DNA from: Patescibacteria group bacterium UBA1400
Lineage (GTDB): Bacteria; Patescibacteriota; Microgenomatia; UBA1400
Reading direction: 5' to 3'
Length of the DNA: 19,814 nt
Assembly: GCA_002305125.1 (NCBI GenBank)
Contig: DBQG01000008.1
Coordinates: 21,101 to 40,914, forward strand
Shown here: one piece after another, positions 6,163 through 13,200 of the stretch
Layout of the letters: each line of letters starts with the position of its first letter
Numbering within the stretch: the stretch's first letter is position 1
Program-made: the position numbers and the translations under genes
The notes under the pieces: model-generated
What the model saw: only the letters and a program-made list of their open reading frames with translations
Databases searched by the model: none
Told to the model about the DNA's origin: nothing

Positions 6163-7515
6163 ATGCCTGCGTTATTTAAAAAAATCCAAATTGTAGGATG
6201 GATCATAAAAGCTTTTTTAGCCAAACATAAAAAGCTGCTTGGTGCTGGTCTTTTGGTTGGTCTTTTAGTTTTTTTCTTTATTTCTAAAATTTTACCGTTT
6301 ATTCCCTCCCCTCAAAAACATGTCAGAATAGGGTTGGTGGGCAGTTATTCCCTGGACAATCTTCCTGATGCTGTTAAATTTAAACTTAGCCAGGGATTGA
6401 CCAATATTGCCACCGACGGCTCGGCTGCGCCGGCACTGGCTAAAGACTGGAAGATCTCTGAGGGCAATAAAGTTTATACCTTTACCTTAAAAAGCAATAT
6501 TTACTGGCAGGATGGACAGCTTATTAAGGCTCAGGATATAAATTGTTCTTTTAAAGATGTTGAGGTTAACATATTAGATGACAATACCCTGGAGTTTAGA
6601 TTAAAAGAACCTTTTGCCCCCTTTCTGGTAGCGGTCAGCAATCCCCTGTTTAAAAATGATTTAATCGGTACAGGGCCTTTTAAACTGGAGGGATTTAAAA
6701 AAAGAGGTGAAGAACTTGAATCAATTACGATTTCAGATTTAAATCAAAAAATAACCTATCTTTTTTATCCCAACATGGATACTGCTAAGCTGGCTTTTAA
6801 AAGAGGTGAGGTTGATGTTCTGGAAGACCTTTTTATTAATCCTTTTGCTGATGAGCCGGATTGGCAAACTCATCTTAATATTTCTTCCACCATAAAAAAA
6901 GACCGTTATACCGCCCTTTTTTATAACAACCAGGATGAACTGCTGGGTGATAAAAACCTGAGACAGGCTTTAACTTATGCTATTAAAAATAAGCCTCAGG
7001 ATGAATCAAGGGTTTTTACCCCTATAAATCCAGATTCCTGGGCTTTTAATTCCCAGGTTAAAAAATATGAGTATGACCCCGAACATAGTAAGGAAATCTT
7101 TTCTAAAATTCCCCGCCAAGAAGGAGAAAAATTTGTAATTAAAATTTCTACTTCTCAATCTTTTTTAAGTTTGGCAGAAGAAATTAAAGCCTCCTGGGAA
7201 GAAACTTTAGGCATTGAGGTAAGGGTAGAAGTGGTTAATGCTATTCCGGCTGATTATCAGGTTTTTTTGGGTATCCAGGAGATTCCTGATGATCCTGATC
7301 AGTATATGTTATGGCATTCAACCAGACCTGAAAATATCACTAAGTTTAACGACCCCAGGGTTGATAAACTGCTTGAAGATGCCAGAAAAATTCAGGATCA
7401 GGAAGAAAGGCAGCTAAAATATTATGACTTTCAGAAGTTCTTGCTTGAAGAAGCACCAGTGGCTTTTATTCAGTATCCCCAGTCCTTCCGGGTGGCTAAG
7501 AATCCTTTGTTTTAA
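6163..7515 (+). CDS. Family-5 extracellular solute-binding protein (oligopeptide-binding type), membrane-anchored
   Basis: The 450-residue protein starts with a basic N-terminus and one hydrophobic helix (about 25-46), so it is probably tethered by an uncleaved anchor rather than a lipid, as no lipobox Cys is seen. The remainder matches SBP_bac_5/DppA-OppA proteins: 'QGLTNIATDGSAAPALAKDW' near 77-96, 'YTFTLKSNIYWQDGQLIKAQD' near 108-128, 'GTGPFKLEGFK', then 'LRQALTYAIKN' and a C-terminal 'DPRVDKLLEDAR'. The family captures peptides for ABC importers. No permease or ATPase gene is nearby, so its partners are elsewhere or it has another role. It follows secG by 10 nt and its end overlaps the convergent gene by 20 bp. 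Confidence 0.87.
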   Translation: MPALFKKIQIVGWIIKAFLAKHKKLLGAGLLVGLLVFFFISKILPFIPSPQKHVRIGLVGSYSLDNLPDAVKFKLSQGLTNIATDGSAAPALAKDWKISEGNKVYTFTLKSNIYWQDGQLIKAQDINCSFKDVEVNILDDNTLEFRLKEPFAPFLVAVSNPLFKNDLIGTGPFKLEGFKKRGEELESITISDLNQKITYLFYPNMDTAKLAFKRGEVDVLEDLFINPFADEPDWQTHLNISSTIKKDRYTALFYNNQDELLGDKNLRQALTYAIKNKPQDESRVFTPINPDSWAFNSQVKKYEYDPEHSKEIFSKIPRQEGEKFVIKISTSQSFLSLAEEIKASWEETLGIEVRVEVVNAIPADYQVFLGIQEIPDDPDQYMLWHSTRPENITKFNDPRVDKLLEDARKIQDQEERQLKYYDFQKFLLEEAPVAFIQYPQSFRVAKNPLF

Positions 7516-7915
7516 CCATAATTTTGCTTATTATTTTTTTAGTGGAAGTTAAAAGCACTGCTGTTAAAATTAAACTTATCACTCTGGGAACTAAAAAACC
7601 CTGAAGAGAGATACCTTGAAAGTCAACTCCGGAAAAGTAAAAACCAAGTACATCCGCCTGAGGAACAAACAAAATCACCACGGCTAAGTTTATAATATCA
7701 ACAATCCATCTTAAAGTTCCTAAGGTAAGAACGTTTATGGGTAAAAGCAAAGTTTTAAGCAATGGCTTAACAAATTTAGTTACCAAAGTAACTACAGCCG
7801 CTGTTAAGGCTATGCCTACTAGTCCTTCTTTGATAACTAGGCCCAAAAAAAACTCATTTAAAAAACTGAGAGCAAAATAATTTATTAAAAAATTTCTTAA
7901 TAAGCTTTTTATCAT
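7496..7915 (-). CDS. Second YvlD-type membrane protein (phage holin 4_2 superfamily)
   Basis: The 139-residue protein has four hydrophobic segments (about 10-28, 32-52, 55-88 and 105-122). The signature VKPLLKTLLLPINVLTLGTL at about residues 49-68 matches the motif of the protein at 1297-1629, so these are diverged paralogs. The N-terminus is longer than in the first copy, and the loop before the last helix (VDFQGISLQGFLV) is larger. Its ATG overlaps the stop of the upstream transglutaminase-like gene (ATGA), which indicates translational coupling. The C-terminus is basic. A shared envelope role with the transglutaminase-like protein is inferred from that coupling only. Confidence 0.8.
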   Translation of the reverse strand: MIKSLLRNFLINYFALSFLNEFFLGLVIKEGLVGIALTAAVVTLVTKFVKPLLKTLLLPINVLTLGTLRWIVDIINLAVVILFVPQADVLGFYFSGVDFQGISLQGFLVPRVISLILTAVLLTSTKKIISKIMVKTKDS

Positions 7916-9792
7916 TGCTTTTTTAGTTTAGAAAAAAGGTTATCAAACCAATTTATAATTCGGGCAAAGATATTATTGACTTTTGGAGGCAGTAAAGGAT
8001 TAATCTCAATATTGTGGGTATAATTTTGGCCTGCTACTTCAAAAAAAACAGGGATGCTGGTTTTAGTTAACAGCTTTGTTTTTGGCAGCTTAACTTCCTG
8101 TTCAAAGTCGGCAAAAGGAGGAAGAATGGGAATATTTACCTGTTCTTCTTTCATATTAAAATCAGGAGCCCAGATTTTAACTTTTTGATTATAAAGAGCA
8201 TAGTTTCCTTTATTTTTAATTACAAGGGTTCCTTTAGTGCTTGTTCCGGCCATTTTTTGAGCTGGCAGGTTAATCTCCACCTGAAGATCTTTTATTGCCA
8301 AAACGTCTTGAGCAAAAGAAATATTAACATCCTTGCCAGGGTCGTTAAACTCTTTATAAGAACCGGGAGTTAAAGGAAACTGGCTGTCCAGTCCATGAAA
8401 AACAAAGGCAAAATGATTTAAATCAAGTTTATTAAAGTAATCAATTCCAGCCGTAGTATTGCCCCAGGTGGGATCAATATTAATCCAGAGTTTTCTTCCC
8501 TGGTCATAATACTGGGGCCAGGAATGCAAGACATCCTGTTTTAAGCTTAAAGGTCTTAGTTTGGGGTTGTTGGTATAGGCAAAGCCGTTTACTTCTCTTG
8601 CCGGAATGCCGGCTGCTCTTGCCAGGGCAATAAAAAGATCAGTGAACTCCATACAAACAGCGCTGCTGGGATTTTCCAAAGCACTTAAGGCTCCCATGCG
8701 TTCAGGATTGGTTTCTACCTTGGCATAATCATAGATTAAATTGTCTGCCAGATAGTTATAAATATTTTCTGCTGTTTTAAGTTTAGTGGCTAAACTTTTA
8801 ATTTGTTCATTATCAGTTTCCCAGTATTTTTTAGGGCCAAGATAATCTTGCAGGTTATAATCAGGATTAAAATCATAGTTTTTTTGGGGTTTAATAAAAA
8901 GTTTAGCGCTGCCAGTGGCCACAACATCAAGCTTTTCATTTGGTTTAAGTTTATACAAAGCCAGCCAGTTGCCGTCCGGATCAACTTCAATGGTGTCAGG
9001 TTCAGGGGTAATGGTTTGGTAAAATACCTGCTGGAAAGGTGAGTCCGGAGGCAGGACAATTTCATAATAGTATTCCTGTGAGTTTTTATTATTAAGGTGA
9101 TAGCTGAGATCAAAGTTAAAAACCTGATAGCTGCCAAACGCGGCTGTGATGCTTTTATTCTGGACTGCCTGCTGGCTGAAATAATAGATATTATCAGAGC
9201 CGGCCTTAGTTATGCTGGTGGGAGTAGGTAAAATAAAAGCAGGATCTTCAAATATGGCTGGGATAACCAGATTAATATTGTAACTGGTTAAGTCTTCTGT
9301 TTCAGCAATCTTCGGGATAGCAATTTCAAGCACTCTGCCGTTTTTCATAGCATAGTCTTCACTCACATAACCAAGGGTAAAGGTCAAGGTATTATCTTTG
9401 CCTATAACCTTTTCTTCAAAGTTAACTTGAATGGTAGTGGTGTTTTCACCTTTGGTAACTCTGGGAATTAGGGAGCCATTACTGTCCTGAGCCCAAACAT
9501 CCTTTATTTTAGTTGAACCAAGAGAAACCTGGTATTGGCTGGCATAAATATTAGCCAGCTTATTGGTTAAACTTATCCTCTGCTCTACAGCTACAGATAT
9601 GTCCTTTTTTACTTTATAAGTGATTTCATAAGAAACATTAAATTCTTCCGAGGCATTGGCATGGGGAGTAAATAAGAAAAGCCAGATAAAAATAAAAATA
9701 AACTTAAAAATAAGGGTAGAAATAAAGGTAGAAATAAAGGAAAAAGAAGTAAAAGTAGGAAGCGGGTGTTTAAATCTTTGACAAGCAGACAT
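7912..9792 (-). CDS. Secreted transglutaminase-like protein, 626 aa
   Basis: An N-terminal hydrophobic segment ending FLFTPHANA suggests a signal peptide cleaved before SEEF (about residue 47). Residues about 50-310 are beta-rich and resemble the DUF3857-like or Ig-like region that often precedes transglutaminase domains. The catalytic core is clear: Cys380 in SSAVCMEFTDLF, His423 in VLHSWPQYY and Asp440 in WINIDPTWGNT. A further beta domain (about 510-600) precedes a short amphipathic, basic tail. Such proteins act outside the membrane as protein cross-linkers or cysteine proteases; the substrate here is unknown. It is coupled to a YvlD-type gene and divergent from lexA. The start is uncertain because its leader is low-complexity. 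Confidence 0.82.
   Translation of the reverse strand: MSACQRFKHPLPTFTSFSFISTFISTLIFKFIFIFIWLFLFTPHANASEEFNVSYEITYKVKKDISVAVEQRISLTNKLANIYASQYQVSLGSTKIKDVWAQDSNGSLIPRVTKGENTTTIQVNFEEKVIGKDNTLTFTLGYVSEDYAMKNGRVLEIAIPKIAETEDLTSYNINLVIPAIFEDPAFILPTPTSITKAGSDNIYYFSQQAVQNKSITAAFGSYQVFNFDLSYHLNNKNSQEYYYEIVLPPDSPFQQVFYQTITPEPDTIEVDPDGNWLALYKLKPNEKLDVVATGSAKLFIKPQKNYDFNPDYNLQDYLGPKKYWETDNEQIKSLATKLKTAENIYNYLADNLIYDYAKVETNPERMGALSALENPSSAVCMEFTDLFIALARAAGIPAREVNGFAYTNNPKLRPLSLKQDVLHSWPQYYDQGRKLWINIDPTWGNTTAGIDYFNKLDLNHFAFVFHGLDSQFPLTPGSYKEFNDPGKDVNISFAQDVLAIKDLQVEINLPAQKMAGTSTKGTLVIKNKGNYALYNQKVKIWAPDFNMKEEQVNIPILPPFADFEQEVKLPKTKLLTKTSIPVFFEVAGQNYTHNIEINPLLPPKVNNIFARIINWFDNLFSKLKKQ
9715..9738 (-). repeat. 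In-frame 12-bp tandem repeat in the signal-peptide coding region
   Basis: GGTAGAAATAAA is repeated exactly twice, next to further AAATAA-type units. On the coding strand this encodes FISTFIST in the leader of the transglutaminase-like protein. Such a run is prone to slippage, and two reading frames encode hydrophobic leaders here. Confidence 0.6.
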
Positions 9793-9793
9793 A

Positions 9794-9812
9794 AAACTAT
9801 TGTAAATAGTTT
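9794..9812. repeat. Perfect 8-3-8 inverted repeat in the lexA/transglutaminase divergent region
   Basis: AAACTATT and AATAGTTT are exact reverse complements around GTA. The repeat sits directly before the transglutaminase-like start codon and 115 bp before the lexA ATG. It has the same 8-3-8 geometry, but not the same sequence, as the repeat at 3774-3792. It could be an operator site, including one for LexA, or chance. Confidence 0.4.
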
Positions 9813-9865
9813 CTCCATTTCTGTCCAGTTAAGATCTTTTTTATGTTTGATCTAGTAAATTATAG

Positions 9866-9871
9866 TTGACA
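9866..9871 (+). promoter_or_regulatory. lexA: Possible -35 of the lexA promoter
   Basis: A perfect TTGACA lies 56 bp before the lexA ATG. No good -10 is found at 16-18 bp spacing (CAAACT at best), so the promoter is only half supported. No canonical CTG-N10-CAG or GAAC-N4-GTTC LexA box is seen. Confidence 0.35.
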
Positions 9872-9927
9872 AGCTTTAAAATTTATCCCAAACTAAAAAC
9901 AAACATAATCCATAAAAAGGAGGAATA

Positions 9928-10554
9928 ATGCCCGTAGTCTTGTATGAGCGACAAAGAGAAATTATTGATTTTATCTCTCAGTTTATTCAGAAAAACGGTT
10001 TTGCCCCAACCCTGCAGGATATTGCCACAGCCATGGGCCTAAGTTCCCTGGCTACAGTTCATGAACACATTGAAGTATTGGTTCAAAAAGGAGTGATTAA
10101 AAAACATGGCTCGCGAAAAAACAGAAGCCTTGAGATAGTTGATGATAAACTGGCAGGTAAAAACCAGGGTGTCAGGTTGCCTATTCTGGGCTTTATTGCT
10201 GCCGGCAAACCGATTGAACCTTTCTCTGACCCCAGTGCTTATTTAAATGTTTCCCCTACTCTGGTTTCAGGAAAGAAAAGATCCTTTGTTTTACAGGTTA
10301 GGGGTGAGTCCATGATAGAAGAAGGCATTGTTGACGGTGATTTTGTAGTTGTTGAGGAAGAACATAATGTTAAAGATGGAGATATTGTGGTGGCATTGCT
10401 TGAAAACGGACTGGCTACCCTGAAAAAGTTTTTTAAAGAAGCCACCCGGGTCAGGTTAGAACCGGCCAATGCCAAAATGCAGCCTATTTATGCTACTGAT
10501 GTAGCAATCCAGGGAAAAGTGATTGCAGTAATAAGAAAGTTTATAGAAAATTAG
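9928..10554 (+). CDS. lexA: LexA repressor / self-cleaving SOS regulator
   Basis: At 208 residues it has normal LexA length. Residues 1-70 form the winged helix-turn-helix DNA-binding domain (LYERQREIIDFISQFIQKNG, then APTLQDIATAMGLSS and VHEHIEVLVQKGVI). The C-terminal S24 domain has the Ala92-Gly93 cleavage bond in GFIAAGKP, the nucleophile Ser128 in RGESMIEEGI and the general base Lys166 in NGLATLKKFF. It should repress DNA-damage genes until RecA filaments trigger self-cleavage. The start is fixed by a strong AAGGAGGA. No SOS partner gene is adjacent; the divergent neighbour is the transglutaminase-like gene. Its operator sequence in this organism cannot be read with certainty. Confidence 0.95.
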   Translation: MPVVLYERQREIIDFISQFIQKNGFAPTLQDIATAMGLSSLATVHEHIEVLVQKGVIKKHGSRKNRSLEIVDDKLAGKNQGVRLPILGFIAAGKPIEPFSDPSAYLNVSPTLVSGKKRSFVLQVRGESMIEEGIVDGDFVVVEEEHNVKDGDIVVALLENGLATLKKFFKEATRVRLEPANAKMQPIYATDVAIQGKVIAVIRKFIEN

Positions 10555-10568
10555 TAAAAATTTACTAT
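10551..10568. repeat. Inverted repeat spanning the lexA stop codon
   Basis: TTAGTA-N6-TACTAT overlaps the lexA stop, with perfect inner arms TAGTAAA/TTTACTA. It differs at one base from TTAGTA-N6-TACTAA, the LexA box described in Xanthomonadaceae. Its 3' position is odd for an operator. The remaining gap to 10765 holds AT-rich sequence with only short stems (TAGCC/GGCTA at 10587-10601) and no clear terminator for either convergent gene. Confidence 0.35.
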
Positions 10569-10765
10569 CTCCTAAGTGTTACGACCTAGCCTAGTTGGCT
10601 ATATATTATAACGGGTATTAGAAATTTTATTGACAATTATTTTTTAAAAGAGCCTACGGTATTTTTTAAAATTTTATTTTAAGTATTTTTAACTTATCCT
10701 ATTCTATTTCTTAAGATAGTTTTACAGAAAGTATCTGTCCGGAAAGATTGGGATAGGAAAAAGAG

Positions 10766-11491
10766 CTAGTCACCCGTCCACTCCTCTTTCATGCGTTTTC
10801 TTGCTTGTTGAGGATGAAGTCCCTGTGAGATTAATTCTTGTGCCCTCACTACATTATACTTGTGGTGATTGCGCTCCAGTTTGGTAGTAAAAAGCTCTTC
10901 AGCATCCAATCCAAGCCTATTAATTATTTCTAAAGAGAAGATGGCCATATCCAGCATATAACCACCGGCACAGTGAGCCGTACAAGCGGCTGAATCTTGT
11001 TCAAACTCTTGGGTTTTTTGCAATAAATTTAAGTAAAGAGTTTCCAATATTTGAATCTGCTGGGAACTGGAACCATTGTTTCCTAAAATAAGCTGTCGTT
11101 CAGCCGCTATTTCCTGAACTCTTGTTAATGATAAAGAGGGTGATTGAAGATCTGCTGAGGGTAAAAAGGCCGCTCTTTGTCTTATTAAGTTTTCTATATC
11201 CAGCCCAAGTCTGTTAATAATGCCAACGGCAAAAATAAATATATCAGCAGCTTCTTTTCCGGTAGCCAAAATGTTCTTCCGGGAAGGATTTATTTCACTT
11301 TGCCTGACAGCTTCGCTAAACTCCCTTATTTCTTCCTCCAGCCTGTGTGCTTGCTGCAATGGAGACTCATCAATCCCCATATTTTTTTCCCACCAGCCTT
11401 GAATTGCCTGAGCCTCATTAATGCCCAGTGATTTTCTTGGTTTGGGCTCTAAAACTTCAATCGAGCCATGCATCTCTCTTTGACCAGCCAA
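10766..11491 (-). CDS. MazG-like nucleotide pyrophosphohydrolase with duplicated domain
   Basis: Residues about 25-105 (from the TTG at 11491) match the all-alpha MazG-like family: RLEEEIREFSEA supplies E54xxE57 and GKEAADIFIF supplies E80xxD83, the metal-binding EXXE-(12-28)-EXXD signature, followed by GIINRLGLD. A second, degenerate copy follows at about 150-215: YMLDMAIF, then EIINRLGLDAEEL and KLERNHHKYN. Its acidic cluster is incomplete. The family hydrolyses (d)NTPs to monophosphates and often cleans the nucleotide pool. The usual start codons are weak choices (TTG 11491, ATG 11473), because the frame stays open and protein-like up to 11698, next to the DedA stop; see the separate entry. 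Probably the last gene of the operon that begins at 15565. Confidence 0.75.
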   Translation of the reverse strand: MAGQREMHGSIEVLEPKPRKSLGINEAQAIQGWWEKNMGIDESPLQQAHRLEEEIREFSEAVRQSEINPSRKNILATGKEAADIFIFAVGIINRLGLDIENLIRQRAAFLPSADLQSPSLSLTRVQEIAAERQLILGNNGSSSQQIQILETLYLNLLQKTQEFEQDSAACTAHCAGGYMLDMAIFSLEIINRLGLDAEELFTTKLERNHHKYNVVRAQELISQGLHPQQARKRMKEEWTGD

Positions 11492-11698
11492 AAAAACACC
11501 TACCCGATCAGGATGAACACCTACTTCATATATGTCCGTTCCTCCGTTAACTCTAAACCGAACACGCTGAACATCAGGTAAAAAAGTTGTTTCTCCCCCA
11601 ACCAGGGAAGGAAGTGCATAACCAATTCTTGTTTCATTACCGGTTTGTTGAGCTGGATTGGGTGTTTCTTTATTGCTAATTGTTCTATTCCTATTTTG
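11492..11698 (-). other. Open N-terminal extension of the MazG-like frame without ATG/GTG/TTG
   Basis: The MazG-like frame remains open for 69 codons upstream of the TTG at 11491, back to a TAG at 11699-11701. The implied sequence (for example DVQRVRFRVNG, then TDIYEVGVHPDRVGVFLAG) looks like real beta structure. It contains no ATG, GTG or TTG. An ATT at 11680 preceded by AGGA at 8 nt is a possible non-standard start. An upstream frameshift or sequencing error is the alternative; an ATG at 11637 exists in another frame. Confidence 0.5.
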
Positions 11699-12335
11699 CT
11701 AACTGTTTTTGATTAATTTTTTTCAGTTTGTGTTGGATATACCAAACCAAAACAACAGAAACTGCCAGAACTATTAAAAGATTAAACTTATGAAAGTAGA
11801 CTCCCAGAGTATTCCAGTTTTCTCCCATAATTTTACCTATATAGACTAAGACGGCAGACCAGATAAAAGAACCAACAAAGGTATAGAAGGCAAACTTTTT
11901 AAAATCCATTTTGGAAATGCCGGCTGGAAGGGAGATAAAAGTGCGGACAACAGGCAAAAGCCTGGAAGTAAAAGTAATCAGTTCGCCATGTTTTCTAAAC
12001 CACATCTCTGCTTCGTCAAGTTCATATTCATAAACAAAAAGATATTTACCATATTTTTTTATGATATTTCTAACCGCATTTTCACCGCCAAAATAGCCCA
12101 GAGTATAGGCAGCTACCGAACCAATCAAACAGCCCACTCCTCCTGCCAGGCAAACCAGCCAAAAATCAAAAGTCCCGTTAGAAACCAAAAAACCGGAAAA
12201 AGGCATGATTATTTCTGAAGGTAAAGGAATACAGGCTGATTCAATTGTCATAGCCAAAACAATACCGCCGTAGCTCAACTTAGTTATTAATAAAATAATA
12301 AAATCAGCCAAAGGCTGAATTATAAAGTTAATCAT
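11691..12335 (-). CDS. DedA-family (VTT-domain) membrane protein
   Basis: The 214-residue protein has the DedA/SNARE-associated pattern: a re-entrant region with ESACIPLPSEIIMPFSGFL (about residues 32-50), the helix AGGVGCLIGSVAAYTLGYFGG, then FTSRLLPVVRTFISLPAGISKMDFKKF (about 126-152) with the conserved R-P-R-AG-M positions, and further helices to the C-terminus. Some bacterial DedA proteins flip undecaprenyl phosphate or phospholipids across the membrane and affect envelope integrity. It follows the oxidoreductase beta gene after 17 nt, without a Shine-Dalgarno sequence, so it is probably part of that transcript. The 3' end abuts, and perhaps overlaps, the extended MazG-like frame. Confidence 0.92.
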   Translation of the reverse strand: MINFIIQPLADFIILLITKLSYGGIVLAMTIESACIPLPSEIIMPFSGFLVSNGTFDFWLVCLAGGVGCLIGSVAAYTLGYFGGENAVRNIIKKYGKYLFVYEYELDEAEMWFRKHGELITFTSRLLPVVRTFISLPAGISKMDFKKFAFYTFVGSFIWSAVLVYIGKIMGENWNTLGVYFHKFNLLIVLAVSVVLVWYIQHKLKKINQKQLAK

Positions 12336-12352
12336 AACAAAAATTTATAAAC

Positions 12353-13198
12353 TTAAATAAACTCTTCAAGTAGCCTGGAAATATCAACTTCATCTATTTT
12401 TTTGGAAACAGCAGTTCTTTTCTCAAGCACACTAACCTGAGTATGATAGCTTGGCTTTTTCTCCTGCCAGAAAATACCGGTAGCCAGCTTGTCCTGCCTT
12501 AAAGCTTCTTTAAAAGCTTTGGTTTTATCTTTAAAGGTTTTGGGCAAAGGATAAATTTTGTCTTTATACCAGTTATCCACAGTTTGGTTTTTATTAAAGG
12601 TTACACAGGGCTGAAGAATATCAACAAAGGAAAACCCTTGATGGCCGACAGCCTTAACAATCAGACTGGTTAAACCGGAAATGTCCAGGGCATAACCCCG
12701 GGCGGCAAAAGTGGTATTGTTTGCCAAGGCCAGGGCTAAAGGATTTAAAGGCTCTTCAATTGAACCTTCGGGCGTAGATTTGGTTATAGTGCCTTTGGGA
12801 GTGGTGGGTGAATACTGACCGGTTGTTAAAGAGTAAAGATAGTTGTCATGAACAAGGACAGTAATATCGTGATTACCTCTCATTAAGTTTATAAAGTGCT
12901 GCAAGCCTTCACCATAACAGGCACCGTCGCCAATTACGGCAATAACAGGAAGTTTATGATTGGCAAGTTTAACACCCACGGCTGGAGGCAGAGCTCTTCC
13001 ATGCAGGGCATGGAAAGTAAAGGTAGAGATAAAGTCTGCCATATTGCCGGCACAACCCACATCAGTAACAATAACCACTTCATAAGGTTTAAAATTAAGC
13101 TGCTGCAGGGCATTTTTTAAACTGGCCAGTACGCCAAAGTTACCGCAGCCGGGACACCAGGTTGGAGCAATAGAAGTTTGATAGTTATATTTTTTCAT
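12353..13198 (-). CDS. 2-oxoacid:ferredoxin oxidoreductase, beta subunit
   Basis: The 281-residue protein carries the thiamine diphosphate motif GDG (90-92) followed by Asn119 in VLVHDNYLYSLT. The four cysteines expected to hold one [4Fe-4S] cluster are present: Cys15 and Cys18 in TWCPGCGNFG, Cys49 in DVGCAG and Cys198 in LQPCVTF. This is the Por/Kor/Vor beta type that pairs with a fused gamma-alpha subunit; together they interconvert 2-oxoacids and acyl-CoA with ferredoxin as electron carrier. Pyruvate is a likely substrate given the neighbouring metabolism, but 2-oxoglutarate or branched-chain oxoacids cannot be excluded by eye. It begins 2 nt after the alpha stop, without a Shine-Dalgarno sequence, so translational coupling is likely. 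korB- and porB-like names are both possible. Confidence 0.93.
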   Translation of the reverse strand: MKKYNYQTSIAPTWCPGCGNFGVLASLKNALQQLNFKPYEVVIVTDVGCAGNMADFISTFTFHALHGRALPPAVGVKLANHKLPVIAVIGDGACYGEGLQHFINLMRGNHDITVLVHDNYLYSLTTGQYSPTTPKGTITKSTPEGSIEEPLNPLALALANNTTFAARGYALDISGLTSLIVKAVGHQGFSFVDILQPCVTFNKNQTVDNWYKDKIYPLPKTFKDKTKAFKEALRQDKLATGIFWQEKKPSYHTQVSVLEKRTAVSKKIDEVDISRLLEEFI

Positions 13199-13200
13199 TT

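Noticed and set aside
10605..10610. Minus-strand TATAAT (preceded by CCCGT) in the lexA/MazG-like gap
   Set aside because: It would fire antisense into lexA with no minus-strand gene to serve; one AT-rich hexamer is weak evidence.
10630..10660. TTGACA with a distant TACGGT as a plus-strand promoter
   Set aside because: The spacing is 19 bp, the -10 is poor and there is no plus-strand gene downstream before 15672.
11491..11637. 36-codon frame from the ATG at 11637 (minus strand) as a separate gene
   Set aside because: It is short and has no ribosome binding site; the alternative frame continuous with the MazG-like protein reads more like protein.
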